Notes under the pieces: model-generated | Databases searched by the model: none | What the model saw: only the letters and a program-made list of their open reading frames with translations | Told to the model about the DNA's origin: nothing | Translations under genes and position numbers: made by a program | In this document: in pieces, positions 1 through 5,163 of the stretch | Layout: every line of letters begins with the position of its first letter | Numbering within the stretch: position 1 is the first letter of the stretch | Assembly: GCA_038231615.1 (NCBI GenBank) | Contig: JBBRLA010000620.1 | Location: forward strand, 1-5,163 | Source: JBBRLA01 sp038231615 | GTDB lineage: Bacteria; Myxococcota_A; Polyangia; Palsa-1104; JAEUJZ01 | Length of the DNA: 5,163 nucleotides | Direction of reading: 5' to 3'

Positions 1-1
1 C

Positions 2-133
2 GTGATCCTGCCGTCCCCGGCCTCCGCCTCGAAGAACAAGGGCCGTAAGACCTCCACCCCCACCGGGGCGGTGACCTTGGCGGCCCCTTCGCCCACCAAG
101 AACCGCGGCGGTGGTCGCACGATCAAACGCTGA
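2..133 (+). CDS. C-terminal end of an unidentified protein (partial, cut by window edge)
   Basis: An open frame runs in from the left edge and ends at TGA 131-133, leaving 43 codons. The visible tail is rich in Ser, Pro, Thr, Ala, Lys and Arg, and it finishes with a Gly-rich basic stretch (NRGGGRTIKR). It has no hydrophobic segment and looks like a disordered basic tail, as found on many nucleic-acid-binding proteins, though such composition is not diagnostic. The G+C and third-base bias fit the downstream ATPase gene. I do not recognise the family. The gene is followed by a palindrome and a GC hairpin, consistent with the end of a transcription unit. That this is a real gene end rather than a chance open frame is inferred from codon bias and the clean stop. 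Confidence 0.5.
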   Translation: MILPSPASASKNKGRKTSTPTGAVTLAAPSPTKNRGGGRTIKR

Positions 134-148
134 ACCAGCACCCCTTCG

Positions 149-162
149 ACAACCCGGGTTGT
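149..162. repeat. 14-bp perfect palindrome downstream of the first gene
   Basis: The 14 bases ACAACCCGGGTTGT are perfectly self-complementary and begin 15 bases after the stop codon at 133. The site could be a protein-binding dyad or part of a transcript-end structure. With no central loop, it is more natural as a DNA dyad than as an RNA hairpin. Confidence 0.4.
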
Positions 163-171
163 TCCCCTCAC

Positions 172-187
172 CGCCCCTTCGGGGGCG
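172..187 (+). terminator. UUCG-capped GC hairpin, possible terminator of the first gene
   Basis: A perfect 6-bp stem (CGCCCC / GGGGCG) closes on the loop TTCG, which gives the unusually stable C(UUCG)G tetraloop in RNA. It lies 38 bases after the stop codon of the upstream gene and 111 bases before the ATPase start. It is followed by a C-rich stretch rather than a T tract, so it is not a canonical intrinsic terminator. It may only protect a 3' end. Confidence 0.35.
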
Positions 188-298
188 CTCCCCACCCCCC
201 AGCTTTCGCTGCCGACGTTTCGCCATCGGGACGGCCTATCTGCGCTCGCCACGGAGCCCTGGTGCGGCAACTTCTCCCGTCATGGTATAGGGTACCCC

Positions 299-1852
299 AT
301 GGTCCCATCCTTCAACACGGCCGGCCCCTGTTTCCCAGACGAACACTACATGCTCCCGCCCGAGCGGCGGCTGGGCCGGATCATGCGGCTGATCGATGAC
401 AGGAAATATTTCACGATCCACGCCGGCCACCAGACCGGCAAGACGACCTTGGCTCAGTGGCTGGTGCGGCACTACAACCAGGGCGGCCCCTACGCCTGTG
501 TCTGGATCGACATCCAGACCGCCCGCGAAAACCCCGACCCGGGCACCGCCTTTCGCACGCTGCTCAACAACTTTGAGCGGGCCTTCCGGCGGGATCTGCC
601 GGCCCTGGCGCTGCCCGACAAGGAGGCGCTGCTTAGCGACCCTCGGAGCGCGGTCCTGGACTATCTGGGGGCGGCGGCCGAGAAGGCGGAAAGGCCCCTG
701 GTCGTCCTGATCGACGAGGCGGACGGCCTGATCGGCGAGACCGTGGTCTCCTTCCTGACGCAGCTTCGGCAAGGCTACCTCGATCGCCGGGTGATGCCGT
801 TCCCCCATAGCGTGGCGCTGATCGGCAGACGGCAGGTCCGCGACTACGTGCTCACCCAAAAGGACCGGCAGGCCGTGTCCTGGCTCGGCAGCGCCTCTCC
901 CTTCAACGTCACCGCGGAGGCGGCCACCCTGTCCCCCTTCAGCGCGGACGAGGTCGCGGAGCTTTTGGGTCAACACACCCAGGCCACCGGCCAGCCCTTC
1001 CTTGCCGAGGCGATCGACCGCATCTATACCCTGTCCTGCGGCCACCCCTGGCTGGTGAACGCGATCGCCGACCAGATCGTCAACCGGGACGTGGAAGACC
1101 GCGCCATTGCGATCACCCGCGCCCATGTGGACACGGCCAAGGAGACGATCATCCTGGAGCGGCGGAGCCATATCGATTCGCTGATCGCCCGACTGCGGGA
1201 GCCGCGGGTGCGGCGCATCCTGCAACCCATGCTGATCGGGACCGAAGCGCCGGAGTCCGACACGCTGGACGACGACTTTTCCTATGTGATGGGGCTGGGC
1301 CTGCTGGTGAAACGCGGGCCCAACGTCGAGATCGCCAACCCCATTTACAAGGAAGTGATCCCCCGGGTCCTCACTTACTACACCCAGGTCCAGCTTCGGC
1401 AGGAGACCGCCTGGTACGTCAGGCCCGACGGCTCGCTGGACCTGCCGAAGATGATGGCGGCCTGGCAGGAGTTCTGGCGCAAAGATGGCCATGTCTCCGC
1501 TGCCGGCTTCAGCTATCAGGAGGCGGGGCCGCACCTGATGCTCATGGCCTTTCTACAGCGAATCATCAACGGGGGCGGGCAGATCGAGCGAGAGTACGCG
1601 CTGGGGCGCGGCGCCCTGGATCTGCTCATCTGCTGGCAAAAGGAGCGGCACGTCATCGAGGTCAAACTCCGCCGCGACACGGAGACCGAGAAGGAGGCGC
1701 TGGATCAGATTGGGGGATATCTGGACACTCTGGGGCTTCGGGCTGGCTGGCTGGTGCTCTTCGACCTGCGCAAGCGGCGGTCGTGGAAGGAGAAGCTCAA
1801 GATCCGCAAGCGCCGGCATGGGGAGCATCAGGTTTGGGTCGTGGGCTGCTGA
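299..1852 (+). CDS. P-loop AAA-type ATPase fused to a C-terminal PD-(D/E)XK nuclease domain
   Basis: A cytoplasmic 517-residue protein with two parts. The N-terminal part is a P-loop ATPase: Walker A GHQTGKTT at 43-50 (Lys48), Walker B LVVLIDEAD at 134-142 (Asp139, Glu140), and a sensor-like stretch near 172-185 (VALIGRRQVRDY). A helical section with the motif GHPWLVNAIA follows around residue 250. The C-terminal part, about 400-517, has the nuclease-fold order: Glu408 in a first helix, Asp441 (GALDLLI), Glu454-Val-Lys456 (the ExK motif), and Gln470...Tyr474, like the QxxxY motif of RecB/Cas4-type nucleases. All catalytic positions are intact. ATG 299 is chosen because the frame is closed just upstream and a weak AGGG Shine-Dalgarno sits at 289-292. 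This ATPase-nuclease class recurs in accessory regions and its role is unsettled; defence or mobile-element functions are inferences. There is no signal peptide or membrane segment. The 3' end overlaps the Uma2 gene by 25 bp, tail to tail. Confidence 0.93.
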   Translation: MVPSFNTAGPCFPDEHYMLPPERRLGRIMRLIDDRKYFTIHAGHQTGKTTLAQWLVRHYNQGGPYACVWIDIQTARENPDPGTAFRTLLNNFERAFRRDLPALALPDKEALLSDPRSAVLDYLGAAAEKAERPLVVLIDEADGLIGETVVSFLTQLRQGYLDRRVMPFPHSVALIGRRQVRDYVLTQKDRQAVSWLGSASPFNVTAEAATLSPFSADEVAELLGQHTQATGQPFLAEAIDRIYTLSCGHPWLVNAIADQIVNRDVEDRAIAITRAHVDTAKETIILERRSHIDSLIARLREPRVRRILQPMLIGTEAPESDTLDDDFSYVMGLGLLVKRGPNVEIANPIYKEVIPRVLTYYTQVQLRQETAWYVRPDGSLDLPKMMAAWQEFWRKDGHVSAAGFSYQEAGPHLMLMAFLQRIINGGGQIEREYALGRGALDLLICWQKERHVIEVKLRRDTETEKEALDQIGGYLDTLGLRAGWLVLFDLRKRRSWKEKLKIRKRRHGEHQVWVVGC

Positions 1853-2505
1853 ATGGCTGAGTCCATGCAATACACGAAGAGGGGCTCGAGCACGAACTCC
1901 ACGCCCGCAAAAGGAGGCAGGCGCATGACGTCGCCGGGGCCTGCCATCTCGACGACCTCATAGCTGCGCGTCGTGCGCTCATAGACGGTGAGCGTCCCGC
2001 CCGGCAGGTCCACGATCCAGTACCACTCGACCCCGGCCCGCTGGTATGCTTTCCACTTGATGCCCCGGTCCCGGGCGGAGGTGGACTTGGACAGGACCTC
2101 GCAGACCCAGTCGGGTGGGGTGACGATCACGCCCAGGTGATCGCCCACGTTCACCTCTTCGGGCGGGGTGGGGTGGCGGTCGATGCGCCAGCCGACCACG
2201 TCGGGACGCATGCCCTCTCCGCCGATGTATACGTCTACCTCCATTCCGAGCCACCAGCGGCCCTGCCCGCCGCCCGGCCCCTTGGGGCCGCCTTCCGTGG
2301 GTGCCGGGCCGAGCAGGTGGCCAATTGCCGTGGCGATAGCGAGCTGCGCCCCGCCGTGCTTGAGTTTGGCCATGGACTTGGGGGCCAGGCGTCCGTCCAG
2401 CAGCTCGATGTGGGAATCGGGGTGGGAGAGCCAGGCGGCGATCTGTTGCTTCAACTCGGGGGTAAAGTCCTGGCGGGGGGCGGCGGGGGCGGCGGCGGTG
2501 CTCAT
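1828..2505 (-). CDS. Uma2-family (DUF820) PD-(D/E)XK endonuclease-like protein
   Basis: A 225-residue cytoplasmic protein with the landmarks of the Uma2 family, a restriction-endonuclease-like fold whose physiological role is unknown. In order: an Ala/Pro-rich N-terminus; HIELLDGRL (32-40), the family's 'yElidGel' strand; a helix with AIATAIGHLL (56-65); a Gly/Pro-rich insert at about 68-82; EVDVYI (89-94); MRPDVVGW (99-106) with putative catalytic Asp102; WVCEVLSKST (133-142) with putative catalytic Glu136; then IKWKAYQRAGVEWYWIVD (149-166), where Lys152 matches the conserved basic residue. Length is normal for the family. The start is the ATG at 2505, with no recognisable Shine-Dalgarno before it. 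Its last eight codons, stop included, overlap the end of the convergent ATPase gene, so each transcript's 3' end is antisense to the other. Family members often occur in many scattered copies per genome. Family assignment is strong; nuclease activity is inferred from the fold. Confidence 0.93.
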   Translation of the reverse strand: MSTAAAPAAPRQDFTPELKQQIAAWLSHPDSHIELLDGRLAPKSMAKLKHGGAQLAIATAIGHLLGPAPTEGGPKGPGGGQGRWWLGMEVDVYIGGEGMRPDVVGWRIDRHPTPPEEVNVGDHLGVIVTPPDWVCEVLSKSTSARDRGIKWKAYQRAGVEWYWIVDLPGGTLTVYERTTRSYEVVEMAGPGDVMRLPPFAGVEFVLEPLFVYCMDSAIQQPTTQT

Positions 2506-2701
2506 TGGATGAGAGTAGCAGGGAAGGGTGAGGGGTCAAGCCCTGGGCCTGCTCCAGGAATGTACCCGGAGAACACCGGGGGCTGGCCCACGGCAAGAGC
2601 AGGGACCTGGCCGAGGCTGGCTGGCCCGGTCCGGCCATCGGGCAGTGGCTTCGGTGCCGCGGCCACGATCTCAGTCGGCCTTCGCCGGATTGCATTGTAT
2701 T
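2506..2701. other. Intergenic spacer between the TonB-like gene and the Uma2 gene
   Basis: This 196-base spacer has no credible gene of its own; open frames crossing it have no family features. It holds two small inverted repeats: CCTGG/CCAGG arms at 2542-2546 and 2554-2558, and CCCGG/CCGGG arms at 2565-2569 and 2576-2580. Neither is followed by a T tract on the minus strand, so I see no clear intrinsic terminator for the upstream TonB-like gene. The end next to that gene's stop codon is locally AT-rich (about 2685-2735). Confidence 0.5.
2512..2539 (-). promoter_or_regulatory. Possible promoter for the Uma2 gene, giving a near-leaderless mRNA
   Basis: Read on the minus strand, TTGACC (2534-2539; five of six matches to the -35 consensus) and TACTCT (2512-2517; T, A and final T match the -10 consensus) are 16 bases apart. 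The -10-like box ends six bases before the ATG, so transcription would begin at or very near the start codon. That would fit the missing Shine-Dalgarno. The -10 match is weak and the call is tentative. Confidence 0.2.
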
Positions 2702-4369
2702 TTACTCAACTACAAACTGGAAATTTTCGATAAAGCACACCGGCACCGGTTGCGGCCTGTAGGTCCAGCCGCGCAGGGTGGCCATGATCGGCTCGTCGGC
2801 GCCGGGGACACTGCCCACTGGGTTGACCGTGCTCACATAGCCGCTGGTATCAATGCAGATCTTGTACGAGCCGGTCACAGTGCTGCCCCGGCGCCGGGAC
2901 TTGATGGCCTCTGGAAGGTGGGGCATCTCGCCGCCTAGCTTGTCCTTCTTGATGGCGAAGTGCGGCACATTCTTGTGAAGTTCCTCAGAGACAGCCTCCT
3001 GGTTTTGCTTGCTGCCGTCCTTCAGGATTTCGAATTTGATGGAGTATCTCTCGATGACGTAGCCAACGGGCCGGCCATCCTTGCCGATGGCGGGCGTGAA
3101 CCCGCATTTCGGATTGAATCGCAGCCAGCCCATGACCATCTCGTCGAGTCCATGGCCGAGGCCCTGACTCTTCGACATGCGGCTGATCTTTCCGCGGTCG
3201 TCCAATTCGATGCGGAGGATCACTGTGCCCTCGACCCCCTGGGCGTATGCGTCGCTGACCGAGTACTTGTCCTCTAACCCGGCGAAGCAGTTGTCGGCGT
3301 CGTGCCCGGGCGAGCGCAGATCCGTCTCCGCCAGGGGGTGCCACTCCTTGCCGGCGGGCACCCCGGTGGAGGGCGGCAGGTTGCGCCACGCCTTCTTGAC
3401 GGGGTCGTAGGCCCGCATGATGCCCTGCGCCGTGGCCAGAAGGTTCGGCCCGATCAGGAAGATTCCGGTGGTCTTGACCTTCCGCTCGATGTAGCGCTTC
3501 TCCTGGCTGGAGAAGACCCCGCCAGCGTTGTCGAGGGTGAAATAATTCGGCCCGTTGGCCAATACCGACGCGACGTTGGCCTGGATCGGCTCGCCAGCGC
3601 GGTCCCAGTGGCCGTCCTGGTAGCGGGCCAGGCGCCCGCCCTCCAGCACGTAGATCACCCCGTGGGACACCAAAAGCGTCCCCATCACGTTGCGCGCCGA
3701 CAGGCGGGTGGACACCCCGTTGCGGTAGTCGAATAGCCCGCCGTCCTCCTGCATGTAGTACAGGACCCCATCGCTGGACTGCACGGCGCGGATGTGGTCC
3801 ACCCCGGCGTAGCGCCACTTCTGCCGCTCCTCTTCGAAGGTGAACAGGCGGCCCTGCGGGTCGGCGGCGTACAGGGTGCCCCAAACATCGTCCGCGGCGG
3901 CGGCGGTCACCATCCAGCTTGGCACGTAGTGGCCGTCGTACTTGCGCCACAGCTTGTGCTTGTCGTCGACCAGGGCGCGCGGGAAGCCATGGTCGACCAG
4001 GGTGGCCACCCCGTCGCCGCTAACCTTCTTGCCGATCTCCGACAGGGCGTCGTTGATGGCCTCGACCACGCCGGCCCCGGTCACCACCATCTTGCCGTCG
4101 GCCGCCCCGGCGGAGCGGAACAGACAGATCAGGTGCTGCGACTCGGCGGTGCCGATGGTCGGCTCCAGGTCGTACTGCAAGGACCCCAGCACCTGGTTTA
4201 CCGAGACCACCGGGGCGCTGTCGCCGGCAACAGACGGGTCTGCGGCGGCGGCGCCAGAGGGCTTCGCCGATGCGGCGTCGCCGGCGGCCCGCGCCGGGCT
4301 GGCACAAAAGCCGGTGCCGACGCCCAGGGCGACAAACGAGAGCAGACGGGGGAAGGGGACGCGGGTCAT
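2702..4369 (-). CDS. Exported beta-propeller-like protein with two C-terminal TonB-C-like modules
   Basis: A predicted periplasmic or envelope protein of 555 residues. Residues 1-29 form a signal peptide: basic MTRVPFPR, a hydrophobic core at 9-23, and SPARAAG with a likely cleavage near 28-29. A low-complexity Ala/Ser/Pro stretch (30-55) and an unrecognised region (56-140) follow. About 160-332 contains five roughly 35-residue units of beta-propeller type (191-225, 226-260 and 261-297 are clearest), sharing a G-x-h-Y strand, a G-x-h core and an aromatic turn, as in YQDGHW. Then comes a TonB C-terminal-like module at about 378-448 (GTVILRIELDDRGKIS ... LDEMVMGWLRFNP), a polar linker, and a second at about 484-554 (GSYKICIDTSGYVS ... 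LRGWTYRPQPVPVCF). Cys361, 422, 505 and 545 could form disulfides after export. Usual TonB has one such domain behind a membrane anchor and a Pro-rich spacer; neither is evident here. ATG 4369 suits the signal peptide; GTG 4387 adds six residues. Neither has a Shine-Dalgarno. The function and partner are unknown. Confidence 0.85.
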   Translation of the reverse strand: MTRVPFPRLLSFVALGVGTGFCASPARAAGDAASAKPSGAAAADPSVAGDSAPVVSVNQVLGSLQYDLEPTIGTAESQHLICLFRSAGAADGKMVVTGAGVVEAINDALSEIGKKVSGDGVATLVDHGFPRALVDDKHKLWRKYDGHYVPSWMVTAAAADDVWGTLYAADPQGRLFTFEEERQKWRYAGVDHIRAVQSSDGVLYYMQEDGGLFDYRNGVSTRLSARNVMGTLLVSHGVIYVLEGGRLARYQDGHWDRAGEPIQANVASVLANGPNYFTLDNAGGVFSSQEKRYIERKVKTTGIFLIGPNLLATAQGIMRAYDPVKKAWRNLPPSTGVPAGKEWHPLAETDLRSPGHDADNCFAGLEDKYSVSDAYAQGVEGTVILRIELDDRGKISRMSKSQGLGHGLDEMVMGWLRFNPKCGFTPAIGKDGRPVGYVIERYSIKFEILKDGSKQNQEAVSEELHKNVPHFAIKKDKLGGEMPHLPEAIKSRRRGSTVTGSYKICIDTSGYVSTVNPVGSVPGADEPIMATLRGWTYRPQPVPVCFIENFQFVVE

Positions 4370-4444
4370 GAAGTGAGGCTGCGTCACGGAGTTGATGGAA
4401 ACAAAGTACCAGAGCCGCCGCCCAAGGACAAAGGCCGCCGGCGC

Positions 4445-4524
4445 CTGGAGGATCTGGCGCGGCTAGTCAACCCGCGGTGTGCGGCTGGATGAACTACTAC
4501 GGCCGGTTCTCCCAAGCCCTCACT
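4445..4524 (+). pseudogene. Relic of a group II intron reverse transcriptase/maturase C-terminal region
   Basis: Two adjacent plus-strand frames together give a maturase signature. LEDLARLVNPRC reads from 4445 to 4480; GWMNYYGRFSQA reads from 4483 to 4518 in another frame. In intact group II intron proteins this is one stretch, roughly LEDLARLxNPxxxGWxNYYGRF, at the end of the maturase domain. Here a one-base deletion at about 4478-4484 breaks it: the first frame runs into TGA a few codons later. No reverse transcriptase catalytic domain, no further C-terminus and no intron RNA domains V/VI can be recognised nearby. This is therefore a non-functional fragment of about 27 codons. It lies between the starts of the TonB-like gene and the end of the lipoprotein gene, antisense to both. 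Its recognisable part stops at the lipoprotein stop codon (4520-4522), which suggests a recombination junction. Family identity is recalled from the conserved motif, not from a search. Confidence 0.75.
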
Positions 4525-5062
4525 CAAAGCTTATGCGATAGACTTGGAGGCGGATCTCGCGGGGCTCTCCGTGGAACTGGTCAATGCGGGTGGAAAAGCA
4601 GATCGTCTTCAGAGACTGCAGGATCGGCCTATGTAGTGCTGGCATGTCCGAGAGGGGTAGGCGCAGCGTTTGGCGACCTACCCTCCCAAGTGTGCGACTA
4701 TAAATGGGATAGCTATCATACCGTCCTTTGCCAGGTCCAGAGATCACGATGTTCAGTTCATGCTGAGGCGTGGAAGTGTCCAGTTCCACGATCAACCAGT
4801 GGTAGTCGGCCACATTGAGCAGACCTCCATCCCGTGGTTTCAGGCAGCTCCCCCCGTAGTCCCCCCCAAAACAGTAGAACTCGATGGCAAGATGATCGGG
4901 CTCGACTTGATGGTGGACACCAAAGCCCGAATCAGCCATGTAGTCGAAGATTCTGACGGCCTCGAAGGGCGGTATGAGGGTCAGGGGGGCACATCCTGGG
5001 AGCACCAGCACCGACAGCAATAGGGGGGCCATCAGGATGGAGTGGTGAGCCTTCGGGTTCAT
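4520..5062 (-). CDS. Probable lipoprotein of unknown function
   Basis: A 180-residue protein starting MNPKAHHSI. A basic n-region (Lys4), a hydrophobic stretch (10-22) and the lipobox-like LPGC (21-24) suggest lipidation at Cys24; Pro at -2 is less usual. Ala25 at +2 would favour outer-membrane sorting under the E. coli Lol rule. The mature part has a Gly/Cys-rich loop (FYCFGGDYGGSC) and a C-terminal half of alternating hydrophobic strands (WLIVELD, LNIVISG, QTLRLPL, EIRLQVYRISF). This resembles a beta-sandwich carbohydrate- or ligand-binding domain, but I recognise no family. ATG 5062 is chosen because it puts Lys just before the hydrophobic core. GTG 5158 would add 32 polar residues before the signal, and ATG 5032 would leave no positive charge. 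No Shine-Dalgarno is visible; a hairpin sits immediately upstream. G+C is about 57%, against roughly 65-70% for neighbours, hinting at separate ancestry. It ends at the maturase relic. Decay or recent acquisition is possible. Confidence 0.7.
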   Translation of the reverse strand: MNPKAHHSILMAPLLLSVLVLPGCAPLTLIPPFEAVRIFDYMADSGFGVHHQVEPDHLAIEFYCFGGDYGGSCLKPRDGGLLNVADYHWLIVELDTSTPQHELNIVISGPGKGRYDSYPIYSRTLGRVGRQTLRLPLSDMPALHRPILQSLKTICFSTRIDQFHGEPREIRLQVYRISFE

Positions 5063-5063
5063 A

Positions 5064-5090
5064 GGCCGAACCGTACCACGAGTACCGGCC
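5064..5090 (-). promoter_or_regulatory. Hairpin immediately upstream of the lipoprotein start codon
   Basis: On the minus strand GGCCG + GTAC pairs with GTAC + CGGCC across the five-base loop TCGTG, with a four-base GGTT bulge on the 3' arm. This gives nine base pairs in total. The structure ends one base before the ATG at 5062, so it occupies the place where a ribosome-binding site should be. It might limit translation in the manner of a leader hairpin, or it may be chance in GC-rich DNA. Confidence 0.35.
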
Positions 5091-5163
5091 CAGGCCAACC
5101 CTGGTGGGAGCTTCCCCCATCCGCATGTAAGGACCGTTTGCCGTCGCTGGTGATGCACCCTGC

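Noticed and set aside
236..1534. Long minus-strand open frame of 432 codons opposite the ATPase gene
   Set aside because: It mirrors the codon bias of the plus-strand ATPase, which has clear Walker and nuclease motifs. The antisense product is Gly/Asp/Arg/Val-rich with no recognisable domain.
2609..2636. GGCCG/CGGCC arms in the spacer
   Set aside because: Five-base GC arms separated by 18 bases are expected by chance in DNA this GC-rich.
2137..2733. Plus-strand open frame of 198 codons crossing the Uma2 gene and the spacer
   Set aside because: It overlaps a well-supported Uma2 gene on the other strand and shows only Gly/Ala/Pro-rich composition with no motif.
2985..3950. Minus-strand open frame of 321 codons in another frame of the TonB-like gene
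   Set aside because: The product is Arg/Gly/Pro-rich and low in information, typical of an alternate frame in GC-rich DNA. The overlapping frame has a signal peptide and domains.
3794..4492. Plus-strand open frame of 232 codons opposite the TonB-like gene
   Set aside because: Nearly all of it is antisense shadow of the GC-rich exported protein gene. Only its last dozen or so codons are meaningful, as part of the maturase relic.
5064..5158. Possible group II intron domain V on the minus strand (a GTACGGTTC-like stretch)
   Set aside because: Only the 3' half resembles domain V. The matching AGC-containing arm and GAAA loop are absent, and the orientation is opposite to the maturase relic.
5063..5158. 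32-residue N-terminal extension of the lipoprotein from GTG 5158
   Set aside because: It would put a long polar, Trp/Gly-rich segment before the lipoprotein signal, and no ribosome-binding site is properly spaced from it.

Overview
This is a GC-rich bacterial window (about 65-70% G+C in most genes, from hand counts of sample lines). It looks like a Gram-negative bacterium with an expanded accessory genome. The reasons are an ATPase-nuclease fusion, a Uma2-family nuclease, an exported protein with TonB C-terminal modules, a probable lipoprotein, and a decayed group II intron maturase. The family mix would suit a purple sulfur gammaproteobacterium (Chromatiaceae) or a deltaproteobacterial-type lineage. 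Nothing here fixes the taxon.

Left edge (1-298): the last 43 codons of an unidentified plus-strand gene with a basic tail, then a 165-base spacer with a 14-bp palindrome and a UUCG-capped hairpin. Next (299-1852, plus) is a complete 517-residue P-loop ATPase fused to a C-terminal PD-(D/E)XK nuclease domain. Its 3' end overlaps by 25 bp, tail to tail, the minus-strand gene for a 225-residue Uma2-family nuclease (1828-2505). A 196-base spacer separates this from a long minus-strand gene (2702-4369). That gene encodes a signal peptide, about five 35-residue beta-propeller-like repeats and two TonB-C-like modules.

The interval 4370-4519 holds a short plus-strand relic of a group II intron reverse transcriptase/maturase. 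It carries one frameshift and stops where the next minus-strand gene ends. That gene (4520-5062) encodes a 180-residue probable lipoprotein of lower G+C (about 57%) with several G/C homopolymer runs. The last 100 bases hold its leader, including a hairpin directly upstream of the start codon.

The two nuclease-fold proteins are convergent and may form an accessory or defence-like pair, but nothing proves a joint function. The TonB-like protein and the lipoprotein are both predicted to act in the cell envelope and lie on the same strand. The maturase relic separates them, so an operon is uncertain. I see no tRNA, rRNA, CRISPR array or complete mobile element.
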